A DNA stretch of 59,692 nt from Candidatus Desulfobacula maris (GCA_014383445.1 JACNHV010000234.1:1-59692), one strand, 5' to 3'. Counted from the first letter of the stretch, positions 34,736 through 43,590 are shown. Notes: generated from the letters alone by a model not told the origin. Made by a program: numbers and translations.

Positions 34736-35512
34736 CTATTTCTCCTGCCAGTTCTCAAATTTAACCCATAAAACTGCGCCCAACTCTATATCTTTTTCTT
34801 CATTATTGTACATCATTTTTTTATCGGATGTATTTAAAGCGGCAAATCCCCACCATCCGGCAGCGGGTGCTGCATAGGTAAACAAACCATTTCCATCGGC
34901 CTTTATGGTTTGTGCGACCATATAGTCAGTCGGTGCATTGGCTTTCCTGTTTTCATTAAAAAATTCCACTTCTATTTCTGCATAGGGCACAGCTTTACCA
35001 TCAAGTTTTACGATTCCCTGAAACACGTTTGTGGTGTAAAGGCCAAAAGGTTTGGATAAAGGCACAATTTCTGTTTTCAATCCCAGTTCTGTATCCCAGC
35101 CCTCATCATCACCAAAGGCTGCAACAATTATTTTTGTATAGTGAATAATAAAACAATCTTCAGCCGGTTCCCAGTATGGCACAGGTTCCATTACAAAAGC
35201 ATAAGCCCCGGGTCTTTTTATGGTATACCCAGCCTTCCACGCTTGATGAGCCATCACTTTTATCTCTTCAAGGCTTGCCTTTAAATCTTGTTTTTTGCCA
35301 TCTTTGATCACAAAAAAACTTTCAGGTTTTACAAGTGGCATTCCAATCATTTCAAATGGATGAGAAAAAGAAAGACTGATATCAATTTTTTTAGAATCAT
35401 CCTGCATAATCATGTTGTCTGAAGGGATAACCATTCCAAAATGTGCAAAAGACAGCCCCCAGGAAAAACAGACGATTAACAAAACCAAGCCACCCCGTTT
35501 AAAACATTTCAT
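34736..35512 (-). CDS. nikK: NikK-like periplasmic component (DUF4198)
   Basis: The start is set at ATG 35512, 5 bases after GGGAGGG. The in-frame ATG at 35542 lies inside an upstream hairpin and is not credible. The 258-residue product has a signal peptide (about residues 1-23, ending SFA) and a mature N-terminus beginning HFGMVIPS, then a beta-rich DUF4198 domain with HPFEMIGMPLVKP and AAPAAGWWGFAAL. NikK proteins are thought to help capture nickel in the periplasm. It is first in nikKMLQO. Confidence 0.85.
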   Translation of the reverse strand: MKCFKRGGLVLLIVCFSWGLSFAHFGMVIPSDNMIMQDDSKKIDISLSFSHPFEMIGMPLVKPESFFVIKDGKKQDLKASLEEIKVMAHQAWKAGYTIKRPGAYAFVMEPVPYWEPAEDCFIIHYTKIIVAAFGDDEGWDTELGLKTEIVPLSKPFGLYTTNVFQGIVKLDGKAVPYAEIEVEFFNENRKANAPTDYMVAQTIKADGNGLFTYAAPAAGWWGFAALNTSDKKMMYNNEEKDIELGAVLWVKFENWQEK

Positions 35513-35531
35513 TTCAACCCTCCCTGAAAAT

Positions 35532-35587
35532 AAAAAAACCACAAAGGCATCAGTATTCTTTAACCGATATTACAACCTTCGTGGTTT
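35532..35587 (-). terminator. Terminator-like hairpin in front of nikK (possible attenuator)
   Basis: On the minus strand AAACCACGAAGG (35576-35587) pairs with CCTTTGTGGTTT (35536-35547) over 12 bp with one G-U pair, followed by TTTTTTTATTTT. An inner ATCGGT/ACTGAT stem fits in the loop. The U-run ends about 10 bases before the nikK ribosome-binding site. It either ends the upstream lipid operon or acts as an attenuator for nikKMLQO. Confidence 0.75.
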
Positions 35588-35644
35588 AAATTGCTTATTC
35601 AAAAAATTTTGTTTTTCTACAGACTTCTGTCTGAATTTATATTT

Positions 35645-35673
35645 TTTCTATCTTTTAAAATCCAATCTGTCAA
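35645..35673 (-). promoter_or_regulatory. Candidate sigma70-type promoter for the nik operon
   Basis: TTGACA (35668-35673), 17-bp spacer, TAGAAA (35645-35650) on the minus strand, in the gap between the START-like gene and nikK. The -10 match is weak. Transcripts from here would carry the terminator-like hairpin at 35532-35587 and a smaller CAGAC/GTCTG hairpin. Confidence 0.45.
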
Positions 35674-35692
35674 TGAATAAATACAAATATGG

Positions 35693-36214
35693 CTATAAAA
35701 GGTTATTCAGCATGAAAAATCCTAATTTTTGTTCAATCCTCCTTGTAAACCCTGTGACAGCCTGTTCAACTATCTGGTCATGATTTTCTATAAAAACAGA
35801 TCTTGCAAATGGAGAACTCATCTTCATCCATAATTTAGTCGGGGATACATTCCAGATAAAATTAATGATGGTATTGTCCCGGGATGGTAAAAAATAGCAC
35901 CTTCCTTCTCCATAAAGGTCACCAGTTACAGCAAAGGATAAAAACGAATATTGGATAAAATCCCTAACAACGGCATCAACGACAATCGTATAGGGAAGCG
36001 CCCCTTTCCAGACAGATCTGATATTATTTCCTTTTTGAAGATGGTCAAACTGATCAAGGGGTTCAATTCTCTGCAGGCCTTTACACCAGTCAGGCCATTT
36101 TTTATAATTGATCAACTCATTCCAGATCAGTTCTAAAGGCGCATCAATATTAAAAGAGCTGTTAAATCGGTAAAGGTTTTTTTTATTTAAAAAATCATCA
36201 AAAGGAAGAATCAT
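35693..36214 (-). CDS. SRPBCC/START-like (polyketide cyclase-type) protein
   Basis: The 173-residue protein shows the helix-grip pattern: a strand FNSSFNIDAPLELIWNEL followed by YKKWPDWCKGLQRIE, then several strands and a long C-terminal amphipathic helix. The superfamily binds hydrophobic ligands. It lies 13 bp after the RND/MMPL gene, so a lipid-related role is plausible but not shown. There is no signal peptide. Confidence 0.75.
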   Translation of the reverse strand: MILPFDDFLNKKNLYRFNSSFNIDAPLELIWNELINYKKWPDWCKGLQRIEPLDQFDHLQKGNNIRSVWKGALPYTIVVDAVVRDFIQYSFLSFAVTGDLYGEGRCYFLPSRDNTIINFIWNVSPTKLWMKMSSPFARSVFIENHDQIVEQAVTGFTRRIEQKLGFFMLNNLL

Positions 36215-36227
36215 GGATTTGTTTATT

Positions 36228-38558
36228 TCATTTTTTATTGGTCAGCACAACAAGATTCTTCATTTTAAGAGATAGTAGCCTGTTTAAAGGCATGAATGTC
36301 AGAACAAGGGCCGGCATAAATATAAGGTCGGCAATTAATGCAATGATGGAGGCCGAGGCAATTAAAACCCCCAGAGAAAAAACATGACTGAATGAAGAAA
36401 AAAGAAGCCCAAGAGAGGATAAGAAAAGAACAGCAGTTGTGGAGACAAGAGCCCGGGAAGTGATATCATAGGCTGCTTTCAAACTGTCCTGGATACAGGT
36501 TTTCGCTTTTGAAATGAACATTTCCCTTTTTAATTGTGTTAAATAATGGATGGAATCATCCACGGACAAGCCAAAGGAAATTACAGCGGCAAATATGGTT
36601 AATGGATCAAGAGGGATTTTAAACCAACCCATTATTCCAAAAATTGTGACAAGGGGAAACAGATTGGGTATGAGACTGAGTAACCCAAGGATAAAAGATT
36701 TAAGCTGGAACATCATTAACAACGTTATGATAAAGAATGCCAGGAAAAGCGTTTTTATCTGAGATGACACAAGATCCGTGGTTTGGGATCTGAGAAGAAT
36801 CAGCTGCCCGGACAGGGTAACCCTGTTTTCTTGCGCAAAAGTAATCTCTGCATCCTTTTTAACCTGTTTAAGGATGTGTTCTATTTGATCCGATGTCTGG
36901 TTTTGAATATGAACAATTATTCTAAGTTTTTTTGAAACCGGGTCTAAATAGGATCGTAACATATCATTTTCCAAACTTTTGGACATGATCTGATGAAAAA
37001 TAATTTCAGGCTTGATCCCGATTGGGGACAATTTAAGGGCCAGGCGAAAAACAAGAGGTGTTAATGATTCAAGTCCTTGAATACCATTGATGGATTTTAT
37101 TTTTTTTTCAAATTGATAAAGATCATACCAGAATTTTTTTGAATCAAAACTGTTCCCCAATGATGTTAAGATAATGGAAAAAGAAGTGGCAGTCGATATA
37201 TGCTGCTCAATAAACTTAAGATCTTGCGCCTCTTGGGTGGTTTTAATTATTGGATTGGTCAAATGTTTAATAGTTTTAATTTTAGGAATTCCTGTTAAAA
37301 GGAAAATTAAAACCATAATTCCTGTCAAAACAGAAAACCCTGGTTTTTTAAAGCCGGCAATCATATAATTTTTGACAATATGTTCAAGAAAATCTTTTTT
37401 TATTTTAAAGGCGATTGATTCATATGACATAAAAAACCGTGGCAAGCAAAAGGATGTTATTACCAGCGTAAACAAAAAAGCCAGGATCACCCCGATGGAG
37501 ATGATAATCCCGGCCTGTTGAACCATTTTTACAGGGCTTATTGTCAGGCAGAAAAAACCGGCGGCTGTGGTCAAAGAGCACATGAAACAAGGACGTAGAA
37601 CAATTTCAAAGGTCTTTATCAAAGCAATGTCCTTTGAATCGTTTTCTATCAATTGAATATATTTTGAAATAATATGAAATACAGTTGTTGTGGAGACAAC
37701 AAGAATAAATCCAAAACTTAATCCTGTGGCAAGGTTCAACGGCATGCCAAAAAACCCCATGATTCCCAGAGTCCATATCAGAGAACCCAAACTGGTTAAT
37801 AATACCAGTATACCAGCCCACAGGGTTTTGAAAATATAAAAAGCAAGAAGGGTTCCAAAGAGCAGACCAAGAGATCCAAACACAAGAGCATTCAACAAAT
37901 TATACCGTTCAAAGGCAGCCCGCAGGACAGGGATCCCTGCGGCATAGCAACGGGGATATTCAGGAAATGCAGTTACAATGATTTGTTTCATTTTCTCAAG
38001 TTGTGTTTCCAATTCAAACCCGTTGAGATTTTCATTGTCAATTTTAACTATAAATGCAAGGGTTTTTGCATCTTTGGAAATCACTCGGCTGAGTCCTGGA
38101 ATAACCTTGTACAAACTTTCAAATAATTTTTTATCCCAGAATTGAGATGTGCCTGTAAATTTGAATATATCAGATGATTCTAGTGTACCAAGATCGACGA
38201 CTTTTAAAATAGACTTTATGGCAGTCAGTTCCTTATTGACCTTATGAATTCTTTTTTTAAATTTTGGATCAGATACATTAAGATCGTTTTTAACTGCTAA
38301 AAGTATATAATCGTCCGTGCCAAAGGATTCAACAAATGCCAGGTAGTCCTTATAGCCATCAGAATCAGCAGTATCAAAAGAAAAACCAGAAGGATCTAAC
38401 CGAACCTGGGATGCAGGGATTATCAATATCAGCGTAGCCAGGATCAGGCCTGCTATAAGAATTTTGCTGTTATTTACCAAACCTTTTGCAATTTGTTTTG
38501 ATGACAGATGGTTTGATACAAACAAGATTAAAAATCTATTTTTTATGCCAGGACCCAT
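36228..38558 (-). CDS. RND/MMPL-family exporter
   Basis: The 776-residue protein has the duplicated RND layout: a membrane segment near residue 35, a periplasmic loop of about 170 residues, five clustered segments (about residues 215-380), then a second set (a segment near 410, a loop, and a cluster at about 610-760). GLSFGFILVVSTTTVFHI and SFGLSVDDSIHYLTQLKRE occupy the conserved segment-4 positions. MMPL/HpnN-type exporters move lipids or hopanoids across the periplasm. The position beside ydbH-ynbE-ydbL supports lipid trafficking. It overlaps ydbL by 23 bp. Confidence 0.88.
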   Translation of the reverse strand: MGPGIKNRFLILFVSNHLSSKQIAKGLVNNSKILIAGLILATLILIIPASQVRLDPSGFSFDTADSDGYKDYLAFVESFGTDDYILLAVKNDLNVSDPKFKKRIHKVNKELTAIKSILKVVDLGTLESSDIFKFTGTSQFWDKKLFESLYKVIPGLSRVISKDAKTLAFIVKIDNENLNGFELETQLEKMKQIIVTAFPEYPRCYAAGIPVLRAAFERYNLLNALVFGSLGLLFGTLLAFYIFKTLWAGILVLLTSLGSLIWTLGIMGFFGMPLNLATGLSFGFILVVSTTTVFHIISKYIQLIENDSKDIALIKTFEIVLRPCFMCSLTTAAGFFCLTISPVKMVQQAGIIISIGVILAFLFTLVITSFCLPRFFMSYESIAFKIKKDFLEHIVKNYMIAGFKKPGFSVLTGIMVLIFLLTGIPKIKTIKHLTNPIIKTTQEAQDLKFIEQHISTATSFSIILTSLGNSFDSKKFWYDLYQFEKKIKSINGIQGLESLTPLVFRLALKLSPIGIKPEIIFHQIMSKSLENDMLRSYLDPVSKKLRIIVHIQNQTSDQIEHILKQVKKDAEITFAQENRVTLSGQLILLRSQTTDLVSSQIKTLFLAFFIITLLMMFQLKSFILGLLSLIPNLFPLVTIFGIMGWFKIPLDPLTIFAAVISFGLSVDDSIHYLTQLKREMFISKAKTCIQDSLKAAYDITSRALVSTTAVLFLSSLGLLFSSFSHVFSLGVLIASASIIALIADLIFMPALVLTFMPLNRLLSLKMKNLVVLTNKK

Positions 38559-38907
38559 CCGGATTTTGGAAAAATTCTCCTGGTGCTGTTATTTCTGCTT
38601 TTCGCTTGGCCTGAATACTTTCAACAACATCTATTGTTGTGTTCTGCTGTTTTGCAAAATAGGTGTAAACCGTTTTTCTATCTGCATTCTCAGCTGCAAT
38701 AACGGCTTCCTGATCCCTTTTACCCGTGACAAATCCAAGATAGCCTTTGTTATCTTCTCCAATAATTCCTTTTGCTTTTAAAGCGGCAATCACTGGTAGA
38801 CGCTGTTTCATTCTCTCTTTAATCTCAGATGCCAGCACAATCTGGGTTGAGACAATCAGACAAAAGATCAGCAAAACATGTATTTTAAAGATTTTGTGTA
38901 TATTCAT
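38536..38907 (-). CDS. ydbL: YdbL-family periplasmic protein (DUF1318)
   Basis: The 123-residue protein has a signal peptide (about residues 1-26) and the DUF1318 pattern: RMKQRLPVIAALKAKGIIGEDNKGYL, then AVIAAENADRKTVYTYFAKQ. In E. coli YdbL is encoded with YdbH and YnbE and modulates their function. An AGGAGG site precedes the ATG. The same three-gene order is kept here. Confidence 0.88.
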   Translation of the reverse strand: MNIHKIFKIHVLLIFCLIVSTQIVLASEIKERMKQRLPVIAALKAKGIIGEDNKGYLGFVTGKRDQEAVIAAENADRKTVYTYFAKQQNTTIDVVESIQAKRKAEITAPGEFFQNPDGSWHKK

Positions 38908-38915
38908 ACTTCCTC

Positions 38916-39149
38916 CTATTTTTTGATTTTGTTTTCTGCAGCTTCAATGTCATTGAAAAAATCATCAAGCGCCCTTTCAACTCTGACATTTATATCAATG
39001 GTTATGTGGATAGGTTCTACTTTGATAGGCTTTATTTCAACCTGATGAGTTGATTCAACAGGCTGAACCTTGATTTCATGGCTTGTCTGACAACCTGTAA
39101 AAATAAAAAGACTCAGGAACAATGCCATGAAAAATAAATTTCTGGTCAT
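38916..39149 (-). CDS. ynbE: YnbE-like outer-membrane lipoprotein
   Basis: The 77-residue lipoprotein has lipobox FTGC (Cys19) and a segment PIHITIDINVRVERALDDFF that matches the beta-strand region of YnbE. In E. coli YnbE multimerises and joins YdbH to form an intermembrane bridge for phospholipid transport. It has a good AAAGGAG site. The extended Val/Pro/Glu-rich linker after the lipobox is longer than in E. coli. Confidence 0.82.
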   Translation of the reverse strand: MTRNLFFMALFLSLFIFTGCQTSHEIKVQPVESTHQVEIKPIKVEPIHITIDINVRVERALDDFFNDIEAAENKIKK

Positions 39150-39162
39150 AAACTCTCCTTTT

Positions 39163-41709
39163 TTAATTTAAAATTGATTTTATTTTATTACCAAATTTCA
39201 TCACATCATTAAAGGGAAGTTTTAAATTTACATCCAGTTTTATCCCCTCAAATTGTGATCCAGGGCTTGATGCATCAACCCTGACAAATCCGCCGAACTC
39301 TTTTTTATACTCAAAGGGTAAGACTTTTGAAGGCTTCCCATTCAGCTCCATTTTAACATCAAGTGTGTCTTCAAAGGTGTTAAACACAATTTTTGCCCAA
39401 TGATAATCAAAATCTTTTAATGCCTCCCGTGCCAGATCAAGCTGGGCAAATTGAGGGTTGTCCATGGGAATGCCGGAAGTTATCCTGTCTGAGTTCGAAA
39501 TCACCACTTTACCGCCTTTGCCTGGAGTTGAAAACAAGAATCCATTGTCAAATGAGATATTACCATCTGAATAAATCACGGGAATCCTTCCGTTCAAAGT
39601 ACCGCTTCCCTGGGCATTAAATGCACCCATCTGTTTTAAAAGTTGTGTCATTTCCAGCCGGTCACAATAAAGGGTTAGGAAATAAGCATTATTCTCCTGG
39701 GGAAACCTTATGGATTCTGTTGAAACAAGACCGTTACACCACTTGAACCTAATATTTTCCACAAGCCATGATTTACCATCTTCAATGGTGAATCGAATCT
39801 TTGCATTCTCTATTTTTATCTTATTCACTTCAATTGAATCAATGGTCAAAACTTGCCCTGGAACGGTTTCCAATGCTATCAGGTCATTAAACTCCATCAT
39901 TGTATTGATCCCTGTTGCAGTGAAATTTGTATCCTGGATATGGATTTTCCCATCCTTTATGTTTAAACCCATGGAAGTTTTTAATTGATGATTTAAAAAT
40001 TCTGCTTTGCCTTTGGCAGAAGCTGTTACATCAACCTCTGCAACTTGAAGTTTTTGTGGAATGAATTTTTCAATATCTGCATAATTTAATTTAACAGGAT
40101 CTATTTTAAAATCCAGGGATGCATAAAGGCCTTTTTTAAACCCGACAATTGAGCTGAATTGCGTTTTTAAATCTGGCAGTGTCAAAAGACTTACCCCGCC
40201 GCTGACCTGAAATTCTTTTAAATCTGTTTGAAGTATTTTACCAGCAGTGCTGAAGTTATATTGATTATTGTATGAAATTTCCGGAATAAAATACCTGCCA
40301 TATATTTTTTTATCAATATTTGGATATTGGATCGGCACTTCAATGATTAAGCCAGATGCTTTGGTCTTAAATTCAGGGGATGTTATTTCCCCTTTGGAGG
40401 CCTTTAATATCATACTGGCCCAAGGTGTATTGTTTTTATCAAGAAGAAATGATCCAGAAAGATTAACAGCAGAAAAACTTGACTCCGCCAGTTCAGATTT
40501 GAGCATTATATTGTTTGCTGTTGATGTGATTTTTGAACTTACCCCTTTTCCTTTATCCGTAAAATCCATGGCCATATCTGAACTTATTTTTGCATCAGAA
40601 AATATCAGGCTGTCTTTTTGATGTTGAATGCGGCCCTGGCCAACGTCAATTGTGATTTGCCCGTTAGCCCTGGATGGTGTGCCAAAAAACCTGGCATTTA
40701 ATTGCAGGTTTTTCAGGGTGCAGGCAATTGATTCATAAATAATTTGATAGGGTTCTGGTTCTGTCTTGCCGTTATGGAGTATCAAATCAAAATAATAATC
40801 ATTGTTAAAATCCATTGTACCGGCATATTCCATCTGGGTTACAGGCAGCATTAAATGGGACAGACTGAATGTACCGCTGGCATTTATCCTTTGATTATCA
40901 ATTGATAAAGTGCTGGAAAACTCTTCCAGGCTTGCCTCAATGGGTTGTGCAATGCTTGCCCCTGATAAATTTATTTTCCATTTCTTTTCAGGGGAATCTG
41001 TTTCCAGATTAAAGTCAACCTGCCCTTTTAATTGTACCCCATTTGGTTTTTTTGAAATAAATGGGTTAATATGTACTAAATCAAAGGACTTGCCTTGAAC
41101 CTTTAAAAACTCAACACCCTTTATCACATCATAGTTAACAAGGGCCTCAATTTTTTCTCCAAAAGGATACAGCATCGCCCTTGCAAGAATTTTCCCATCC
41201 TTTGCATCAATTGTTGAAAGTACATCAAATGGAATCAAAAATTCATTATTCAAGGCGTGTAGAACAATTTTAGCATTCTGCAAAACAATTTTATCCGGCA
41301 CAAAGGGCAAAAAAGACAGATAAGGCTGTCTGGTTTGATCTTTTGATGTGTTGGGAAGTTTAAGGCTATCAAATTTAATTTTATTGTTCTCATCAAGTCT
41401 TGCATACAGGCTTAAACCTGATATGGTCACCTTGGTAAGATGAATGGATGAAAAATTTTTAATATCATAGTCAATGTTTATTGAATCAATGGAAATTGCC
41501 TTGCTGATCTGAATTTTGGAAATAAATGTATTAAAAACCCCTATTTTTTGTATGTCAAATTCAACATCATTGGAATCTGAAAATTGAACCAGTCTTTTTT
41601 GGATCTGCCACTCCACAATATTGGGGAAATTAATAAATAAAAAAAGGCAGATAAGGACAAATCCCAGGCAAAGCCAGGCAATTATTTTTATGATTTTTTT
41701 AAATCGCAT
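39163..41709 (-). CDS. ydbH: YdbH-like AsmA-family intermembrane lipid transport protein
   Basis: The 848-residue protein has one N-terminal membrane anchor (about residues 8-28) and then a very long beta-rich periplasmic region of repeating strands, ending FGGFVRVDASSPGSQFEGIKLDVNLKLPF near the C-terminus, as in YdbH. AsmA-like proteins form groove-shaped bridges that carry phospholipids between the inner and outer membranes. The identity is strengthened by the following ynbE and ydbL genes. The start overlaps the rhomboid gene by 11 bp. Confidence 0.88.
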   Translation of the reverse strand: MRFKKIIKIIAWLCLGFVLICLFLFINFPNIVEWQIQKRLVQFSDSNDVEFDIQKIGVFNTFISKIQISKAISIDSINIDYDIKNFSSIHLTKVTISGLSLYARLDENNKIKFDSLKLPNTSKDQTRQPYLSFLPFVPDKIVLQNAKIVLHALNNEFLIPFDVLSTIDAKDGKILARAMLYPFGEKIEALVNYDVIKGVEFLKVQGKSFDLVHINPFISKKPNGVQLKGQVDFNLETDSPEKKWKINLSGASIAQPIEASLEEFSSTLSIDNQRINASGTFSLSHLMLPVTQMEYAGTMDFNNDYYFDLILHNGKTEPEPYQIIYESIACTLKNLQLNARFFGTPSRANGQITIDVGQGRIQHQKDSLIFSDAKISSDMAMDFTDKGKGVSSKITSTANNIMLKSELAESSFSAVNLSGSFLLDKNNTPWASMILKASKGEITSPEFKTKASGLIIEVPIQYPNIDKKIYGRYFIPEISYNNQYNFSTAGKILQTDLKEFQVSGGVSLLTLPDLKTQFSSIVGFKKGLYASLDFKIDPVKLNYADIEKFIPQKLQVAEVDVTASAKGKAEFLNHQLKTSMGLNIKDGKIHIQDTNFTATGINTMMEFNDLIALETVPGQVLTIDSIEVNKIKIENAKIRFTIEDGKSWLVENIRFKWCNGLVSTESIRFPQENNAYFLTLYCDRLEMTQLLKQMGAFNAQGSGTLNGRIPVIYSDGNISFDNGFLFSTPGKGGKVVISNSDRITSGIPMDNPQFAQLDLAREALKDFDYHWAKIVFNTFEDTLDVKMELNGKPSKVLPFEYKKEFGGFVRVDASSPGSQFEGIKLDVNLKLPFNDVMKFGNKIKSILN

Positions 41710-42673
41710 TTTTCACATTCACCCTGAGATACATGTCCCCTTTTATACCGCCTGAAATGGATTTACCCATTCCAGAAAGTTTTAAGCGGGTTCCCTGCTT
41801 CACCCCTGCAGGAATTTTAACACGGTACAAGGGTTTATAAAACCCCCATGGGATTGTAACCATTTTATTTGCACCCGTAATGGCTTCAATGGAGGTAATA
41901 TCAATATTTCCATAAAGATCAGGGCTGTCCTGGCTGCCCGTAGTAACAATCATCTGAAGCCGTGGACTATGCTTTTTAGCGGTAAACCGGCTTATTTTCT
42001 GTTTTGTTCCTGTTTGTGGCAGATTTTTGTTCAGCTTAACCAAAGCAAGACCTGCTATAAAACCTCCAATATGTGCCCACCATGCGATCCCTGATCCTGC
42101 GCTGCTGCCGGCAGCATTGAGAAACTGGATTAAAAACCAGAACCCAAGAAAAATAAATGCCGGTATTTCAACAAACCAGGGGAAAATAATGATTGGAATA
42201 ATGGTTAAAATTCGCGATTTTGGATACAGCAGAAAATAAGCCCCCATAACACCGGCAATGGCACCACTTGCGCCAATGGTAGGCACCATGGATACAGGAT
42301 TTAAAAGAAAATGAAAAAACCCTGAAATAATGCCGGAAATCAAATAAAACCCCAAAAATCTTAATGCACCAAAATGATCTTCAACATTGTCTCCAAATAT
42401 GTATAAAAACCACATATTTCCAATGAAATGCAAAAAACCGCCATGCAGGAACATATAAGAAAAAATGGAAAATAATTGATTTGCCAGTGAAAAATGCTGC
42501 CCCATGTCATGGACCGTGTATTTGGCCGGAACCAGTCCATAGGAATAAAAAAAGACTTCATTATTAAACCCGATTTGAATTTGCAGCATAAATACCAGCA
42601 GATTAATTCCTATTAAAATATAGGTCACAACGGGAAAACAATTGGAGGGTTGATTATCTCGAATCGGTATCAT
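41699..42673 (-). CDS. Rhomboid intramembrane serine protease fused to a DnaJ C-terminal domain
   Basis: The 324-residue protein has six membrane segments with rhomboid signatures: FLHGGFLHFIGNMWFLYIFG (residues about 75-95), GASGAIAGVMGAYF with the catalytic Ser, and WWAHIGGFIAG with the catalytic His. After a basic linker, residues about 250-324 read as a DnaJ/CbpA C-terminal substrate-binding subdomain: DITSIEAITGANKMVTIP, YRVKIPAGVKQGTRLKLSGMG, GDMYLRVNV. There is no J domain. The fusion is unusual. The start overlaps the molybdenum-carrier-like gene by ATGA. Confidence 0.9.
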   Translation of the reverse strand: MIPIRDNQPSNCFPVVTYILIGINLLVFMLQIQIGFNNEVFFYSYGLVPAKYTVHDMGQHFSLANQLFSIFSYMFLHGGFLHFIGNMWFLYIFGDNVEDHFGALRFLGFYLISGIISGFFHFLLNPVSMVPTIGASGAIAGVMGAYFLLYPKSRILTIIPIIIFPWFVEIPAFIFLGFWFLIQFLNAAGSSAGSGIAWWAHIGGFIAGLALVKLNKNLPQTGTKQKISRFTAKKHSPRLQMIVTTGSQDSPDLYGNIDITSIEAITGANKMVTIPWGFYKPLYRVKIPAGVKQGTRLKLSGMGKSISGGIKGDMYLRVNVKNAI

Positions 42674-43488
42674 TTAACCACCCGCAATATATGATCTGTT
42701 TCAAGATTTTGTTTCAAACGCTTTAAAATCTCCATAACTGCATCTTCAATGGTACAGGTATCTCCAACCATATAAGAAGAACATAATTTTAAAAGCGCCT
42801 TGTTTTCCCTGTCAAATCCGACACGATGCCTTAAATATTCCATCATGCCAAAATAAAGAACGCTGATATTTTTGGGTTCAAATTTAGCAATAAATATTTT
42901 TGTCTTAAGGGGCAGATCATCACAAATCAGGTCCATAGCATCTTCAATAGTTTGGGGGAAAGCCTCTTTAACAGGTCCTGAAGGAATATGGTTTTTGATC
43001 ATCTCTTCTTTTTGTGTATCAAGAAAATAAAGATACAGCATGGTTTCAAGAATCGTTTTTACATCCATGTATATCCAGGGGTTTTGGCTCAATCTTGGAC
43101 CGGCTACATTTAAAGTCTGGATTTTATTTTTCATTATAAAGGATTTTAAAATAATGGCTGCTTCAAACTCCTCAAAGCTTAAAAGATCAAGATAACAATT
43201 GGGTTTGCCAACAAGGTTTGCATAACTCTGGGTAAGTTTGGAACCCCCCGTCAGTTCACCACGTGAAATAATTATAGTGCCATGTGAATCATTGATATTC
43301 TGTTTTGTTCTTTCCCTGTAGTCTGTTGTATCCATTTCCTTTAATTGATATTTGCCTGGCAAGGGGCCTTTTTCCGTTCCGCGACCTCTTGTTATCCATC
43401 CGCCATGATCAATATTGAATTTAATGGCAACATCAAGTGCTGCCTGGTCTGCTCCCGTTTGTCCGCCTGAAATTATTTTTTTTAACAT
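42670..43488 (-). CDS. Putative molybdenum-carrier-like protein with C-terminal extension
   Basis: Residues 1 to about 150 match the putative molybdenum carrier/SLOG-like fold: ISGGQTGADQAALDVAIK, GGWITRGRGTEKGPLPGKY, GTIIISRGELTGGSKLT and NVAGPRLSQNPWIY. About 120 further residues (PQTIEDAMDLICDDLPLKTK, then FGMMEYLRHRVGFDRENKALLKLC) form a second domain that resembles DUF6794-like modules. Ligand and role are unknown; SLOG-type folds bind nucleotides. It heads the array that continues into the rhomboid gene. Confidence 0.8.
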   Translation of the reverse strand: MLKKIISGGQTGADQAALDVAIKFNIDHGGWITRGRGTEKGPLPGKYQLKEMDTTDYRERTKQNINDSHGTIIISRGELTGGSKLTQSYANLVGKPNCYLDLLSFEEFEAAIILKSFIMKNKIQTLNVAGPRLSQNPWIYMDVKTILETMLYLYFLDTQKEEMIKNHIPSGPVKEAFPQTIEDAMDLICDDLPLKTKIFIAKFEPKNISVLYFGMMEYLRHRVGFDRENKALLKLCSSYMVGDTCTIEDAVMEILKRLKQNLETDHILRVVK

Positions 43489-43590
43489 TTTAATCTTATC
43501 CAGCCTTTAAAAAAATCCTTTTCTATAATAACAGTAAGGAGTATAACTTCAATACTATTTTACCCTTTTGAACAATTAAGCACCGGGTCT

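Noticed and set aside
34735-34758. NikM start at ATG 34758
   Set aside because: The conserved HISEG metal-binding N-terminus requires the GTG at 34734.
35532-35690. Known NiCo or cobalamin riboswitch before nikK
   Set aside because: The conserved cores of these aptamers are not visible; only a terminator-like hairpin is supported.
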